From positions 1 through 64,000 of the forward strand of contig NZ_KB898932.1 in assembly GCF_000377945.1 (NCBI RefSeq): 64,000 nt of DNA. Reading direction: 5' to 3'. Origin of the DNA: Thioalkalivibrio sulfidiphilus (GTDB taxonomy: Bacteria; Pseudomonadota; Gammaproteobacteria; Ectothiorhodospirales; Ectothiorhodospiraceae). Both the position numbers and the translations under genes were made by a program. Shown one piece after another: positions 34,503-42,689 of the stretch. The first letter of the stretch is position 1. Every line of letters begins with the position of its first letter. The notes under the pieces were generated by a model. That model did no database searches and was not told where the DNA came from. It worked only from the letters and a program-made list of their open reading frames with translations.

Positions 34503-35045
34503 ATGGCCACACCCCATTCCGAGATGAGCCGGCACGGCGCCGGTCAGGATGCCGTTTCCCCGCGGGGCCCCAGCGTGCAGACGGCCAGTGTTCAGACGGT
34601 GATCCGCCAGTTGCGCATCGTGTTCCGGGCCCTGCAGACCCACTCCCGCAGCATCGAGAAGGCCTGCGGCGTCAGTGCCGCCCAGCTATGGGCCCTGTGG
34701 GAACTGCATCGAAGCCCCGGTCTGAGCGTGGGGGACCTGTCCCAGTGCCTGATGATCCACCCGTCCACGGCCTCCAACATGCTGGACAAGCTGGAGAAAA
34801 AGCACCTGGTGGAGCGCCGCCGCGCGGGTCTGGACCAGCGGGTGGTGACGCTCTACCTCACCGCCCGGGGCGCGGAACTGCTGGAGGCGGCCCCGGCCCC
34901 CGCCCAGGGTGAGCTCAACCGTGCCCTGCAGGCCCTGCCCCTGGACCAGCTCGCGTCCCTGGAATCCGGTCTTGCCGCCCTGCTGGAACGCATGGACGAG
35001 CGCGACGATGACGCAGCCCTGCGGCCCATCGACAACGAGGACTGA
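34503..35045 (+). CDS. MarR-family transcriptional regulator
   Basis: 180 residues: a winged-helix domain of MarR type at residues about 40-145 (LSVGDLSQCLMIHPSTASNMLDKLEKKHLVERRRAGLDQRVVTLYLTARG). The N-terminal 35 residues are a low-complexity extension. It is divergent from the sucrose synthase gene and 4 bp upstream of the FN3 protein gene, so it may control either side. An imperfect palindrome GTAC-AAAAA-TAC-like at 34468-34480, shortly before its start, is a possible operator. Confidence 0.88.
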   Translation: MATPHSEMSRHGAGQDAVSPRGPSVQTASVQTVIRQLRIVFRALQTHSRSIEKACGVSAAQLWALWELHRSPGLSVGDLSQCLMIHPSTASNMLDKLEKKHLVERRRAGLDQRVVTLYLTARGAELLEAAPAPAQGELNRALQALPLDQLASLESGLAALLERMDERDDDAALRPIDNED

Positions 35046-35049
35046 GCCC

Positions 35050-35484
35050 TTGGCGCGTCGTGCACTGCTTCTGCTCTGGTGCCTGAGCCTGCTGGCCGCC
35101 CCGGCGGCGATGGCCGCGCCCGACCTGCGCGCCTCGCCCGAGCGGGCCACCGATGGCGTCTACCGCCTGAGCTGGGAGGCTGATGGGGCGGCCCGCTTCG
35201 AGCTGCAGGAGTCGGACGGCGCCCACTTCAACCCTGCGCGCACCCTGTACACCGGCGCTGACACCGCCTCGGTGATCACCGGCAAGCCGGATGGCGAGTA
35301 CTTCTACCGGGTGCGGGTGCTGGGCGAGTCGGGCCCCGGCCCCTGGAGCGAGCCGCTTCAGGTCACCGTGCAGCACCACAGCCTGGCCCGGGCGCTGCAA
35401 TTCTTTGTCGTGGGCGCACTGGTGTTCGCCGTCCTGCTGGCGGTGATCATCCGGGGCGCCCGGGAGGATCGAGACACCCCATGA
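35050..35484 (+). CDS. Secreted single-TM protein with FN3-like domain
   Basis: 144 residues from a TTG start 4 bp after the MarR stop; this start gives a clean signal peptide (LARRALLLLWCLSLLAAPAAMA). An FN3-like domain spans residues 30-105 (YRLSWEADGAARFELQES ... GEYFYRVRVLGESGPGPWSEPLQVTV). A C-terminal membrane helix (about 113-135) anchors it. Its stop overlaps the start of the hydrolase (ATGA), so it belongs to the operon. The function is unknown; it could be a periplasmic partner of the transport system. Confidence 0.75.
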   Translation: MARRALLLLWCLSLLAAPAAMAAPDLRASPERATDGVYRLSWEADGAARFELQESDGAHFNPARTLYTGADTASVITGKPDGEYFYRVRVLGESGPGPWSEPLQVTVQHHSLARALQFFVVGALVFAVLLAVIIRGAREDRDTP

Positions 35485-36770
35485 ACCACCCTATCCGAGT
35501 CAACTTTGAACGCCTGCGCGAGGACGTGCTTGCCCTGTCGCGCATCGGCCAGACCCCCGACCAGGGCATCCACCGCATGGCCTTCAGCGAGGGCGATCTG
35601 GAGGGCCGTCGCTGGTTCCGCTCGCGCATCGAAGCGGCGGGCCTGGAGGTCTACGAGGACGGCGCCGCCAACCTGCACGCGCGTCTGGACTGGGACGGCA
35701 AGCGCCCCAGCGTGATGATGGGCTCGCACCTGGACACGGTGCCCGGCGGCGGCCCCCTGGACGGGGCGCTCGGCGTGCTGGTGGGCCTCGAGGTGCTGCG
35801 CACCGTCAAGGAGGCGGGCGTCACGCTCAGGCATCCCCTGGAGGCGGTGGACTTCACCGACGAGGAGGGGCGCTTCGGCGGCCTGTTCGGCTCCCAGGCC
35901 ATCGCCGGGCAGCTGACCCCGGCGGTGATCCATAACGCCCGGGACCTGGATGGCGTGACCCTCACCGAGGCCATGGCCTCCTGGGGCCTGGACGCCAACG
36001 CTGCCCTGTTCGCCCGGCGTGCGCCGGATTCCATCCACGCCTACCTGGAACTGCACATCGAGCAGGGCCCGGTGCTGGACCGCAACCAGGTGTCCATCGG
36101 CGTGGTGGATGCCATCACCGGCCTGTTCAAGTGGGACGTGCGCCTCATGGGCCAGACCAACCACGCGGGCACCACCCCCATGGACATGCGCGTGGACAGC
36201 TTCCAGGGCCTGGCGGAATTCGCCGGCGAGATCAACCGCATCCTGGAGGAGCACGGCAGCCCCCACAGCCGCGCCACCATCGGCCGGGTGGAACTCAAGC
36301 CCGGCGCCGCCAACACCGTGCCGGGGCAGACCAGTTTCTCCCTGGACGTGCGTGACACCGACGCCGAGACCCTGAAGAACCTGGCGGATGCCTTCCGCCG
36401 CACCCTCTCGGCCCTGGCCCGCCGCCGGGACCTGATGTTCGAGTTCGACGTGCTCTCGGAGATCCCGCCCATGCGCTGCGATCCCGGCCTGGTGCAGCTG
36501 GTGACCGACACCGCAGAACGTCTCGACCTCAAGCACTTGCGCATGCCGAGCGGCGCCGCCCACGACGCCCAGATCATGGGCTCGGTGACCCGCACCGGCA
36601 TGATCTTCGTGCCGAGCCTGGAGGGCAAAAGCCACTCGGCCTCCGAGTGGACCGCTTGGGAGGACATCGAGCGGGGCGCGAACCTGGCCCTGCACACGGT
36701 GTTGCAGCTGGCCGCCGCGGATGCCGGCGCGGCCATGAGAGAACAAAAACCGAAGAGGAAGAAGGCATGA
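35481..36770 (+). CDS. M20 zinc hydrolase, N-carbamoyl-amino-acid hydrolase/allantoate amidohydrolase type
   Basis: 429 residues. Metal ligands and catalytic residues of the M20C family are visible: H83 in GSHLDTVPGGGPLDGALG with D94, the E128/E129 pair in DFTDEEGRFGG, H192 in HIEQGPVL, and a C-terminal SGAAHDA and GKSHSASE. Enzymes of this family cleave N-carbamoyl (ureido) groups from amino acids, giving CO2 and ammonia. The gene overlaps the FN3 gene upstream and the isochorismatase-family gene downstream by 4 bp each, so the three are co-translated. In this context it probably degrades an N-carbamoyl compound imported or made by the neighbours. Confidence 0.9.
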   Translation: MNHPIRVNFERLREDVLALSRIGQTPDQGIHRMAFSEGDLEGRRWFRSRIEAAGLEVYEDGAANLHARLDWDGKRPSVMMGSHLDTVPGGGPLDGALGVLVGLEVLRTVKEAGVTLRHPLEAVDFTDEEGRFGGLFGSQAIAGQLTPAVIHNARDLDGVTLTEAMASWGLDANAALFARRAPDSIHAYLELHIEQGPVLDRNQVSIGVVDAITGLFKWDVRLMGQTNHAGTTPMDMRVDSFQGLAEFAGEINRILEEHGSPHSRATIGRVELKPGAANTVPGQTSFSLDVRDTDAETLKNLADAFRRTLSALARRRDLMFEFDVLSEIPPMRCDPGLVQLVTDTAERLDLKHLRMPSGAAHDAQIMGSVTRTGMIFVPSLEGKSHSASEWTAWEDIERGANLALHTVLQLAAADAGAAMREQKPKRKKA

Positions 36771-37510
36771 GCAAGCCGGACAACGTCACCGACCTGTCGA
36801 AGTACGACAGCATCGACCCGCTCAGGGACCAGTACCGCGAGACCCTGATCACCAACCGGATCCTGAAGCGGGAACTGGGCGCCCACCACGCGGCCCTGCT
36901 GTGCATCGACCTGCAGTACCTGGATGCGGCGCGTGGCTACGGCGTGTTCGCCGACTGCGAGCGATCCGGCGTGCCCATCGAGGCCCAGGAGTACTACTTC
37001 AACGCCCTGGAGAACCAGGTGCTGCCCAACGTGCGGCGCCTGCAGGACGCCTTCCGTGCCGTGGGCCTGGAGGTGATCCACACCCGCATCCAGTCGCTCA
37101 CCGCCGATGGCCGCGACCGGGGTCCGGGGCACAAGCGCCTCAACCTGCATGCCGCGCCCGGTTCCAAAGAGGCGGAGTTCGTGGAGATGGTCGCGCCCCA
37201 GGGCGACGAGATCATCATCAACAAGACCGCCAGCGGCGTGTTCACCTCCACGAACCTGGAGTACGTGCTGCGCAACCTGGAGATCACGTCGCTCTTCGTG
37301 GTGGGGGTCTACAGCAACGAGTGCGTCTCCACCGCCATCCGTGATGCCTGTGACCTGGGCTTCTACGTGACGCTGATCGAGGACGGCTGCGCGACGGTGA
37401 CCCCGGAGATGCAGCAGGCGACGCTGACCACCATCAAGGACCGCTATGCCCGGGTGATGAGCACCGACGAGGCACTGGCCGAAGTGGCCAAGGTGGCGGA
37501 GGCCTCGTGA
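36767..37510 (+). CDS. Isochorismatase-family cysteine hydrolase
   Basis: 247 residues from the ATG overlapping the M20 stop. The catalytic triad is readable: D48 (LLCIDLQ), K153 (INKTASGVF) and C186 (GVYSNECVSTAIRDA). The family includes N-carbamoylsarcosine amidase, ureidoacrylate and biuret hydrolases, so a C-N (amide or ureide) hydrolysis is likely. The N-terminal 40 residues are longer than usual. Coupled to the M20 enzyme and the symporter, it would act on the same compound or its breakdown product. Confidence 0.9.
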   Translation: MSKPDNVTDLSKYDSIDPLRDQYRETLITNRILKRELGAHHAALLCIDLQYLDAARGYGVFADCERSGVPIEAQEYYFNALENQVLPNVRRLQDAFRAVGLEVIHTRIQSLTADGRDRGPGHKRLNLHAAPGSKEAEFVEMVAPQGDEIIINKTASGVFTSTNLEYVLRNLEITSLFVVGVYSNECVSTAIRDACDLGFYVTLIEDGCATVTPEMQQATLTTIKDRYARVMSTDEALAEVAKVAEAS

Positions 37511-38943
37511 ACGGGCCTGAGACGGCCGTGCTCCCGGCGGGTATCGCCTGGGGCATCCTCGGGGCGTTCAGTGTCCTGTGGGTGTTCCTGGGCTGGTACC
37601 TGGGGCGCAGAGCGCGGACCGTGGACGACTACATGCTGGCCGGACGCAACGTGGGGCTTGCGCTCGCCACTGCCACCGCCATGGCCACCTGGGTGACCAC
37701 CAACACCACCATGGCCGCGCCCCAGTTCGCACTGCAACTGGGCATCTGGGGCATGGTGGGCTATGCCCTGGGCTCTGTGGGACTGATCCTGTTCGCGCCA
37801 CTGGCGGGGCGCATCCGCAGGTTGATGCCGGGCGGCTTTACCAGTGGCGATTTCATCCGCCTGCGTTACGGCAACACCGCCTGGCGCGTGTTCCTGGTGA
37901 TCTCGCTGATCTATGGCCTGGGCTGGCTGATCAGTTTAGGCATGGCCGGCGGCGTGCTCATCGAGGCGCTCGCCGGTATCGACTACCGGGTGGGCATGAG
38001 CGTGATCCTGTTCATCTGCGTGCTCTACACCCTGCTGGGCGGTCTGCGCGCGGTGATCGGCACCGACTTCGTTCAGACGATCCTGATCCTGGTGGGCCTG
38101 GTCATCCTGGCGTGGCTGGTCATCGCTCAGGTCGGCTTCGGTGAAATCCACGTGACGGTCTCGGAACAGCGTCCCGAACTGCTGAATCTGCTGTTCCCCG
38201 CCGCGATCATGTTCCTGTTCAACAACCTGCTGTTCGGCGTGGGCGAGATCTTTCATTCCAACGTGTGGTGGAGCCGCGCCTTCGCCTTCGGCCGGGGCGT
38301 GGGCAAGCGGGCCTACCTGATGGCGGGCCTGTTGTGGATGCCCATTCCCATCGTCGCCGGTTTCATAGCCCTGGCCACGCCGGCGCTCGGCATCAACGTG
38401 CCTGGCGCCGACATGGTGGGGCCCCTGGTGGCCGGTGAGCTGCTGGGCCTGGCGGGCGCCATCATCGTCTTCATCGTGGTGTTCTCGGCGCTGGCTTCCA
38501 GCGTGGACTCGGTACTGGCCGCCACGTCGGACCTGGTGACCCGGGACATCTACAAGGGCCACCTGCGCAGGCAGGCCGGCGAGCGCGAAGTCTATCTGGC
38601 CGCCAAGACCATCGTGGTGGTGCTGGGCACGGTGACCTGGGCCCTGTGCATGCTGCGCCTGGGCACGCTGGGCGCCGTGCTGCAGTTCCTGGGCGCCTTC
38701 GTGGCCAGCACCATCATGCCCATCGTCGCCGGCCTCTACTGGCGGCGCACCAACCCCTGGGGCGTGATCGCCGCCATGGTGCTGGGCACGGTGATCGGGC
38801 TTTACAGCTATTTCGCCATCGGCTTCTACGTGGCGGCACTGGTGTCCGCGGCCATCTCCATGGCGCTGGTGCTGGTGACGACCTGGCTGTGGCCGAGGGA
38901 TTTCCAGTGGGCCAGTCTGCGTGAAGAGCCGCTGCGTGGCTGA
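37507..38943 (+). CDS. Sodium:solute symporter (SSS family)
   Basis: 478 residues with about 13 membrane helices. It starts at GTG overlapping the upstream stop (GTGA). The family core is seen in RRARTVDDYMLAGRNVGLALATATAMATWVTTNTTM and the later ALASSVDSVLAATSDLVTRDIY segment that contributes Na+ sites. Among SSS branches it looks closest to the urea/ureide (Dur3-like) group, but substrate assignment from sequence is weak. It should import a small solute with Na+. Confidence 0.88.
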   Translation: MNGPETAVLPAGIAWGILGAFSVLWVFLGWYLGRRARTVDDYMLAGRNVGLALATATAMATWVTTNTTMAAPQFALQLGIWGMVGYALGSVGLILFAPLAGRIRRLMPGGFTSGDFIRLRYGNTAWRVFLVISLIYGLGWLISLGMAGGVLIEALAGIDYRVGMSVILFICVLYTLLGGLRAVIGTDFVQTILILVGLVILAWLVIAQVGFGEIHVTVSEQRPELLNLLFPAAIMFLFNNLLFGVGEIFHSNVWWSRAFAFGRGVGKRAYLMAGLLWMPIPIVAGFIALATPALGINVPGADMVGPLVAGELLGLAGAIIVFIVVFSALASSVDSVLAATSDLVTRDIYKGHLRRQAGEREVYLAAKTIVVVLGTVTWALCMLRLGTLGAVLQFLGAFVASTIMPIVAGLYWRRTNPWGVIAAMVLGTVIGLYSYFAIGFYVAALVSAAISMALVLVTTWLWPRDFQWASLREEPLRG

Positions 38944-38945
38944 AC

Positions 38946-39095
38946 AACAGCGTGCCGCAGAGACGCGGAGGCGCGGAGAAATGAAATGGACAGGATTAAC
39001 AGGATTTACATGTAAAAGGTTCAATCCTGTGAATCCGCTTTCATCCTGTCAATCCTGTCAGAGGATTTTATGTCTTGCCCTCCGCGCCACGGCGT
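38946..39095. repeat. GACAGGATT-type palindrome inside GACGCGGAGGCGCGGAG arms
   Basis: GCAGAGACGCGGAGGCGCGGAG (38956-38976) and CCTCCGCGCCACGGCG (39079-39094) are outer arms. ACAGGATTAACAGGATTTACATG (from 38990) and CATCCTGTCAATCCTGTCAG (to 39062) are inner arms. It separates the symporter from the next gene on the same strand. Confidence 0.7.
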
Positions 39096-39131
39096 TTCAG
39101 CGGCAAGTAGTGAATTGAAGGAGATGCATCC

Positions 39132-39254
39132 ATGACCCTATCCGTCAGTGCATTCACATGGCTGGTGAGCATTGCCACCGTGGTGACCACCCTGTCGCCG
39201 CTGCTGCTCATCGGTTTGTTCATCCGTGACCTGAGGAGGGGCACGCTATGGTAG
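39132..39254 (+). CDS. 40-aa single-membrane-helix protein, possible symporter accessory subunit
   Basis: A 41-codon frame starting MTLSVSAFTWLV and ending RDLRRGTLW, preceded by a near-perfect AAGGAG site. Residues 8-33 form one membrane helix, followed by a basic cytoplasmic-looking tail. Its last codons overlap the start of the carbamoyltransferase (ATGGTAG: ATG of the next gene, TAG of this one), so the two are translationally coupled. Small one-helix proteins encoded beside SSS symporters are known as accessory subunits, which fits the position after the symporter. Too short for standard ORF calls. Confidence 0.75.
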   Translation: MTLSVSAFTWLVSIATVVTTLSPLLLIGLFIRDLRRGTLW

Positions 39255-40336
39255 AGACCAACGACGCGCAGCTGGACCGGCCGCTGCAGCCCAAGGACGG
39301 TACCGCCGGTATCGAGCGGCCCAAGGCGCTGCTGGACAGCCTGCCCGAGGATCCGCGCCCGCTCATGACCCTGTCCAGCCGGCACGTGGTCTCCTCGCGC
39401 CAGTTCGACCGGGAGACCCTGGTGCAGCTGTTCCGCCTCGCGGCCCAGTACGAGAGCACGCCCGCGCTGCTGCATCCGCCCCTGGCCGGCAAGATCCTGA
39501 TCAGCGCCTTCTACGAGCCGAGCACCCGTACACGCCTGTCCTTCGAGAGCGCCTGGCACCGGCTGGGCGGGGACATCATGTCCATCACCGACCCGAAGAG
39601 TACGGGCATGGCCAAGGGCGAATCGCTCGCTGACATCGCCGAGATGTTCAACAACTACGGTGACGTGATCGTGCTGCGCAACAACGAAGGCCCGGCGATC
39701 TACGAGATGCTGGACTCCCTGCGCATCCCCATCATCAACGCGGGCAACGGCATCGACGAGCATCCCACCCAGGCCATGGCGGATGTCTACACCATCATGA
39801 AGTGGCGTCCCGAACTGGCCCGCACGGATCTGCCCGCCGGGCAGCGCATCCGCATCGGCATCATCGGCGTACCCAGCCGCATGCGCACCGTGCGCAGCCT
39901 GCTCTTGACCTTGGGCTGCTTCGCCCACGCCATCGAAGAGGTGGTGATCCTGAGTCGCGAGGACAATCTGTTCGACGAGGGCCAGGCCGAGGAGTTGGGC
40001 GGGGCCGGGCTCAAGGTGCGCGTGGCCACGGATCTGGACGGTGAACTGCCGAGCCTGGACGTGGTGTACATCAATGCCATCGCCTGGGTGGGAGACACCT
40101 TCGAGGCCATGGGCATGGACATGCGCCTGTCCGCCGCCTCGCCGCTGAAGAAGGGCGCCATCGTGTTGCACCCGCTCGCCCGCGGCGAGGAACTGTCCAC
40201 CGACCTGGATAAGACCCCCCACAACTGGTACTTCGCCCAGGCCCGCGGCGCGGTATTCATCCGCATGGCCCTGCTCACCTGCATGGTGCGCCGGATCAGC
40301 GAGGTCATGGATGTGCCGGATGTCGGGCGCGGCTGA
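39248..40336 (+). CDS. Aspartate/ornithine carbamoyltransferase-family enzyme of altered specificity
   Basis: 362 residues, ATCase-like throughout, with an N-terminal extension of about 40 residues. Carbamoyl-phosphate site intact: STRTR (92-96) and HPTQ (172-175). The Arg that binds the alpha-carboxylate is kept (RTVRSLL, R213). The 240s loop that in ATCase reads R-x-Q and binds the aspartate side chain is replaced by YINAIAWVGDTF (274-285), and HPLPR is HPLAR (308-312). OTCase's DVW signature is also absent. It should carbamoylate an amino acid other than aspartate. It lies between the 40-aa gene and an AsnB-type gene, not near pyrimidine genes. Glutamine is my proposed substrate. Confidence 0.85.
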   Translation: MVETNDAQLDRPLQPKDGTAGIERPKALLDSLPEDPRPLMTLSSRHVVSSRQFDRETLVQLFRLAAQYESTPALLHPPLAGKILISAFYEPSTRTRLSFESAWHRLGGDIMSITDPKSTGMAKGESLADIAEMFNNYGDVIVLRNNEGPAIYEMLDSLRIPIINAGNGIDEHPTQAMADVYTIMKWRPELARTDLPAGQRIRIGIIGVPSRMRTVRSLLLTLGCFAHAIEEVVILSREDNLFDEGQAEELGGAGLKVRVATDLDGELPSLDVVYINAIAWVGDTFEAMGMDMRLSAASPLKKGAIVLHPLARGEELSTDLDKTPHNWYFAQARGAVFIRMALLTCMVRRISEVMDVPDVGRG

Positions 40337-40354
40337 AATGAACTGAATTCAAGG

Positions 40355-40520
40355 CGGCCGCAGAGACGCGGAGGCGCGGAGAGAGAAACGCTTTGACAGG
40401 ATTTACATGATTGACAGGATTAAAACTGCTTTCTACAGATCCTAGTCTTAAATCATGTTGATCATGTAAATCCTGTCCAGTCCTTTGATATCTCCGCGTC
40501 TCCGCGTCTCTGCGGCAATC
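40355..40520. repeat. GACAGGATTTACATGATTGAC palindrome inside GACGCGGAG arms
   Basis: The outer arms GCAGAGACGCGGAGGCGCGGAGA (40360-40382) and CTCCGCGTCTCTGCGGC (about 40499-40516) enclose inner arms GACAGGATTTACATGATTGA (from 40395) and ATCATGTAAATCCTGTCCAG (to 40482). It occupies the gap between the carbamoyltransferase and the amidotransferase genes. Confidence 0.7.
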
Positions 40521-40560
40521 ATCAAGCCTTTCTGAGTAATGTAAGCAGGAGAAAACACAC

Positions 40561-42573
40561 ATGTGTGGAATTGCAGGCGTGTTGCACGCCGACCCCAAAC
40601 AGCCCGTTGATCCCGAAACCCTGGTGGCCATGGCGGCCATCCAGTATCACCGGGGTCCGGACGGTTTCGGTTATCGCGTGGAGAAGGATCGCGGGGTGGG
40701 TTTTTCCCACGCCCGTCTGACCATCATCGATCTGGACGAGAACCGCGGCCGTCAGCCCTTCGCCTCCCAGGACGGCAACCTGATGCTGGCGGTCAACGGT
40801 GAACTCTACGACTACAAGCGCATTCGCACCGAGCTGACCTCCCGAGGCGCCAAGTTTCGCTCCAAGAGCGATTCCGAGATCGTGCTTCATCTCTATGAAC
40901 GCTACGGCCTGGAGGAGACCCTGAAGCAGATGCGCGGCGAGTACGCCGTGGCCCTGTACGACCGGGCCAAGGATCGCCTCATGCTGATCCGCGACCGTTT
41001 CGGCGTGAAGCCCCTGTACTGGACCGAGGTCAACGGCAAGATCGTGTTCGGTTCCGAGATCAAGGTGCTGTTCGCCCACCCGGACGTGCCGCGCCGTTTC
41101 AACGCCCAGGGCCTCTATCACCAGCTGATGCAGACCGTGGTGCCCGGCACCACGGCCTTTGACGGCATCCACCAGGTCAAGCCCGGCCACGTGATCACCT
41201 TCGAGCGGCGCCATGGCAAGTTCGAGATCAAGGACGAGCGCTACTGGGACATGGACTTCCCGCTGCTTTCCGAGCGTGGCGAGCCCGAGGACGACGAGGT
41301 CTACATCGAGGGCGTGCGCAGGGAACTGATGGAGGCGGTGCAGCTGCGTCTCGAGGCGGACGTGCCCGTGGCCTGCTATCTCTCCGGCGGAATCGACTCC
41401 TGCATCACCCTGGGGCTGTCGGCAGCCAACCAGCAGTCCCCGGTCAAGGCCTTCACCATCGGCTTCGACAATGCAGACTATGACGAGACCGCTATTGCAA
41501 AGGAGATGGCCGAGTCCGTGGGCGCCGACCAGGACATCATGCGGCTCAATGCCGACCACCTCTACGACAACCTGGTGGAGACCCTCTGGCACGCCGAGCG
41601 CACCATCTACAACACCCTGGGCGTGGCCAAGCTGCTCATGAGCCGGCACGTGAACCAGGCCGGTTACCGGGTGGTGGTCACCGGCGAGGGCTCCGACGAG
41701 CTGTTTGCCGGCTACCCGGCCTTCCGCCGCGACATGTTCCTGCACGGCCTGGATCACATGGATCCCGCCGAGCGGGCCAGCTGGGAGCAGATGCTGGCGG
41801 AGAGCAACAAGCTGTTCTCCGGTGCGATGCTGGCCGAGAACGAACTCAACGACCCGGCGCTCAGCGACCTGGTGGGTTTCACCCCCTCCTGCCTGCAGCC
41901 CTGGCTGGCCACCGCCGCCCACGTGCCGGGCCTCATGTCCGAGGCCATGCGTGAACAGGTGCAAGGCTACGAGCCGGGCCGCGCCATCGCCGAGGCCCTG
42001 GACGGCGACATGATCGAGGGGCGTCATCCCCTGGACAAGGCCCAGTACGTGTGGATCAAGACCATGCTGGAAGGCCAGATCCTCACCTGGGGCGGCGACC
42101 GGGTGGACATGGCGAACTCCATGGAGGCCCGCCCGCCGTTCCTGGATCACCACCTGGCGGAATTCGCGACAAAGATCCCGCCCTCCATGCGTATCCGTGG
42201 CCGCACCGAGAAGTACGTGCTGCGCGAGTCCATGAAGGGCCTGCTGCCCAAGGTGCTCTATGAGCGCGAGAAGTTCGCTTTCATGGCCCCGCCGGCCCAC
42301 ACGGACCCGAAGAAGTGGGCCGCCATGAAGGCCCTGGCCGATGAATACCTCTCCGACGAGGCCATCGAGGCCGCCGGCCTGCTGGACCCCTCTGGCGTAA
42401 AGGCCCTGTTCGCCCTGCACGAGGCCGAGAACACCTCCGCCTCCACCCAGGTACAGCTGGACGCGGTGATCAACCACATGATCGGCGTGCAGGTCCTGCA
42501 CAGTCACTTCGTGGCTCAGGACGTGCCGGCGTTGGCGCGCAGGAAGGCGCAGGAATTGGGCTGGGCCGCGTAA
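40561..42573 (+). CDS. AsnB-type glutamine-dependent amidotransferase
   Basis: 670 residues. The nucleophile C2 follows the start Met (MCGIAGV). The class II glutaminase domain runs to about residue 210 (YHRGPDGFG, NGELYDY, RDRFGVKPLYW). The synthetase domain has the ATP-pyrophosphatase motif SGGIDS near 275 and GEGSDELFAGY. It uses ATP and glutamine nitrogen to amidate a carboxylate. Family members make asparagine or terminal amides, such as in N-acetylglutaminylglutamine amide synthesis. The neighbour makes an N-carbamoyl amino acid, so amidation of that product is plausible. True asparagine synthesis remains the alternative. A clear AGGAG site precedes the start. Confidence 0.88.
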   Translation: MCGIAGVLHADPKQPVDPETLVAMAAIQYHRGPDGFGYRVEKDRGVGFSHARLTIIDLDENRGRQPFASQDGNLMLAVNGELYDYKRIRTELTSRGAKFRSKSDSEIVLHLYERYGLEETLKQMRGEYAVALYDRAKDRLMLIRDRFGVKPLYWTEVNGKIVFGSEIKVLFAHPDVPRRFNAQGLYHQLMQTVVPGTTAFDGIHQVKPGHVITFERRHGKFEIKDERYWDMDFPLLSERGEPEDDEVYIEGVRRELMEAVQLRLEADVPVACYLSGGIDSCITLGLSAANQQSPVKAFTIGFDNADYDETAIAKEMAESVGADQDIMRLNADHLYDNLVETLWHAERTIYNTLGVAKLLMSRHVNQAGYRVVVTGEGSDELFAGYPAFRRDMFLHGLDHMDPAERASWEQMLAESNKLFSGAMLAENELNDPALSDLVGFTPSCLQPWLATAAHVPGLMSEAMREQVQGYEPGRAIAEALDGDMIEGRHPLDKAQYVWIKTMLEGQILTWGGDRVDMANSMEARPPFLDHHLAEFATKIPPSMRIRGRTEKYVLRESMKGLLPKVLYEREKFAFMAPPAHTDPKKWAAMKALADEYLSDEAIEAAGLLDPSGVKALFALHEAENTSASTQVQLDAVINHMIGVQVLHSHFVAQDVPALARRKAQELGWAA

Positions 42574-42656
42574 GTGGCAAGTGGCAAGTCTCAAGTGGCA
42601 AGGAACTTCGGTTATTGATTTCCCTTGCCACTAGCCACTTGAGACTTGCCACTGTT
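42573..42656. repeat. Inverted repeat of AGTGGCAAGT units
   Basis: The left arm 42573-42603 and right arm 42625-42654 are built from AGTGGCAAGTCTCAAGTGGC and its complement, around a 20-bp centre. The left arm begins at the TAA stop of the amidotransferase gene. Confidence 0.75.
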
Positions 42657-42689
42657 CACTGATCTGACATTACACACGGAGCTTCAAAC

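Noticed and set aside
39248-40336. Calling this gene pyrB of pyrimidine synthesis
   Set aside because: The aspartate side-chain motif is missing and no pyrimidine genes are near, so a housekeeping label would mislead.
40561-42573. Calling this the N-acetylglutaminylglutamine amide synthase
   Set aside because: The partner ligase gene for that pathway is not adjacent and the protein is longer than the known enzyme.
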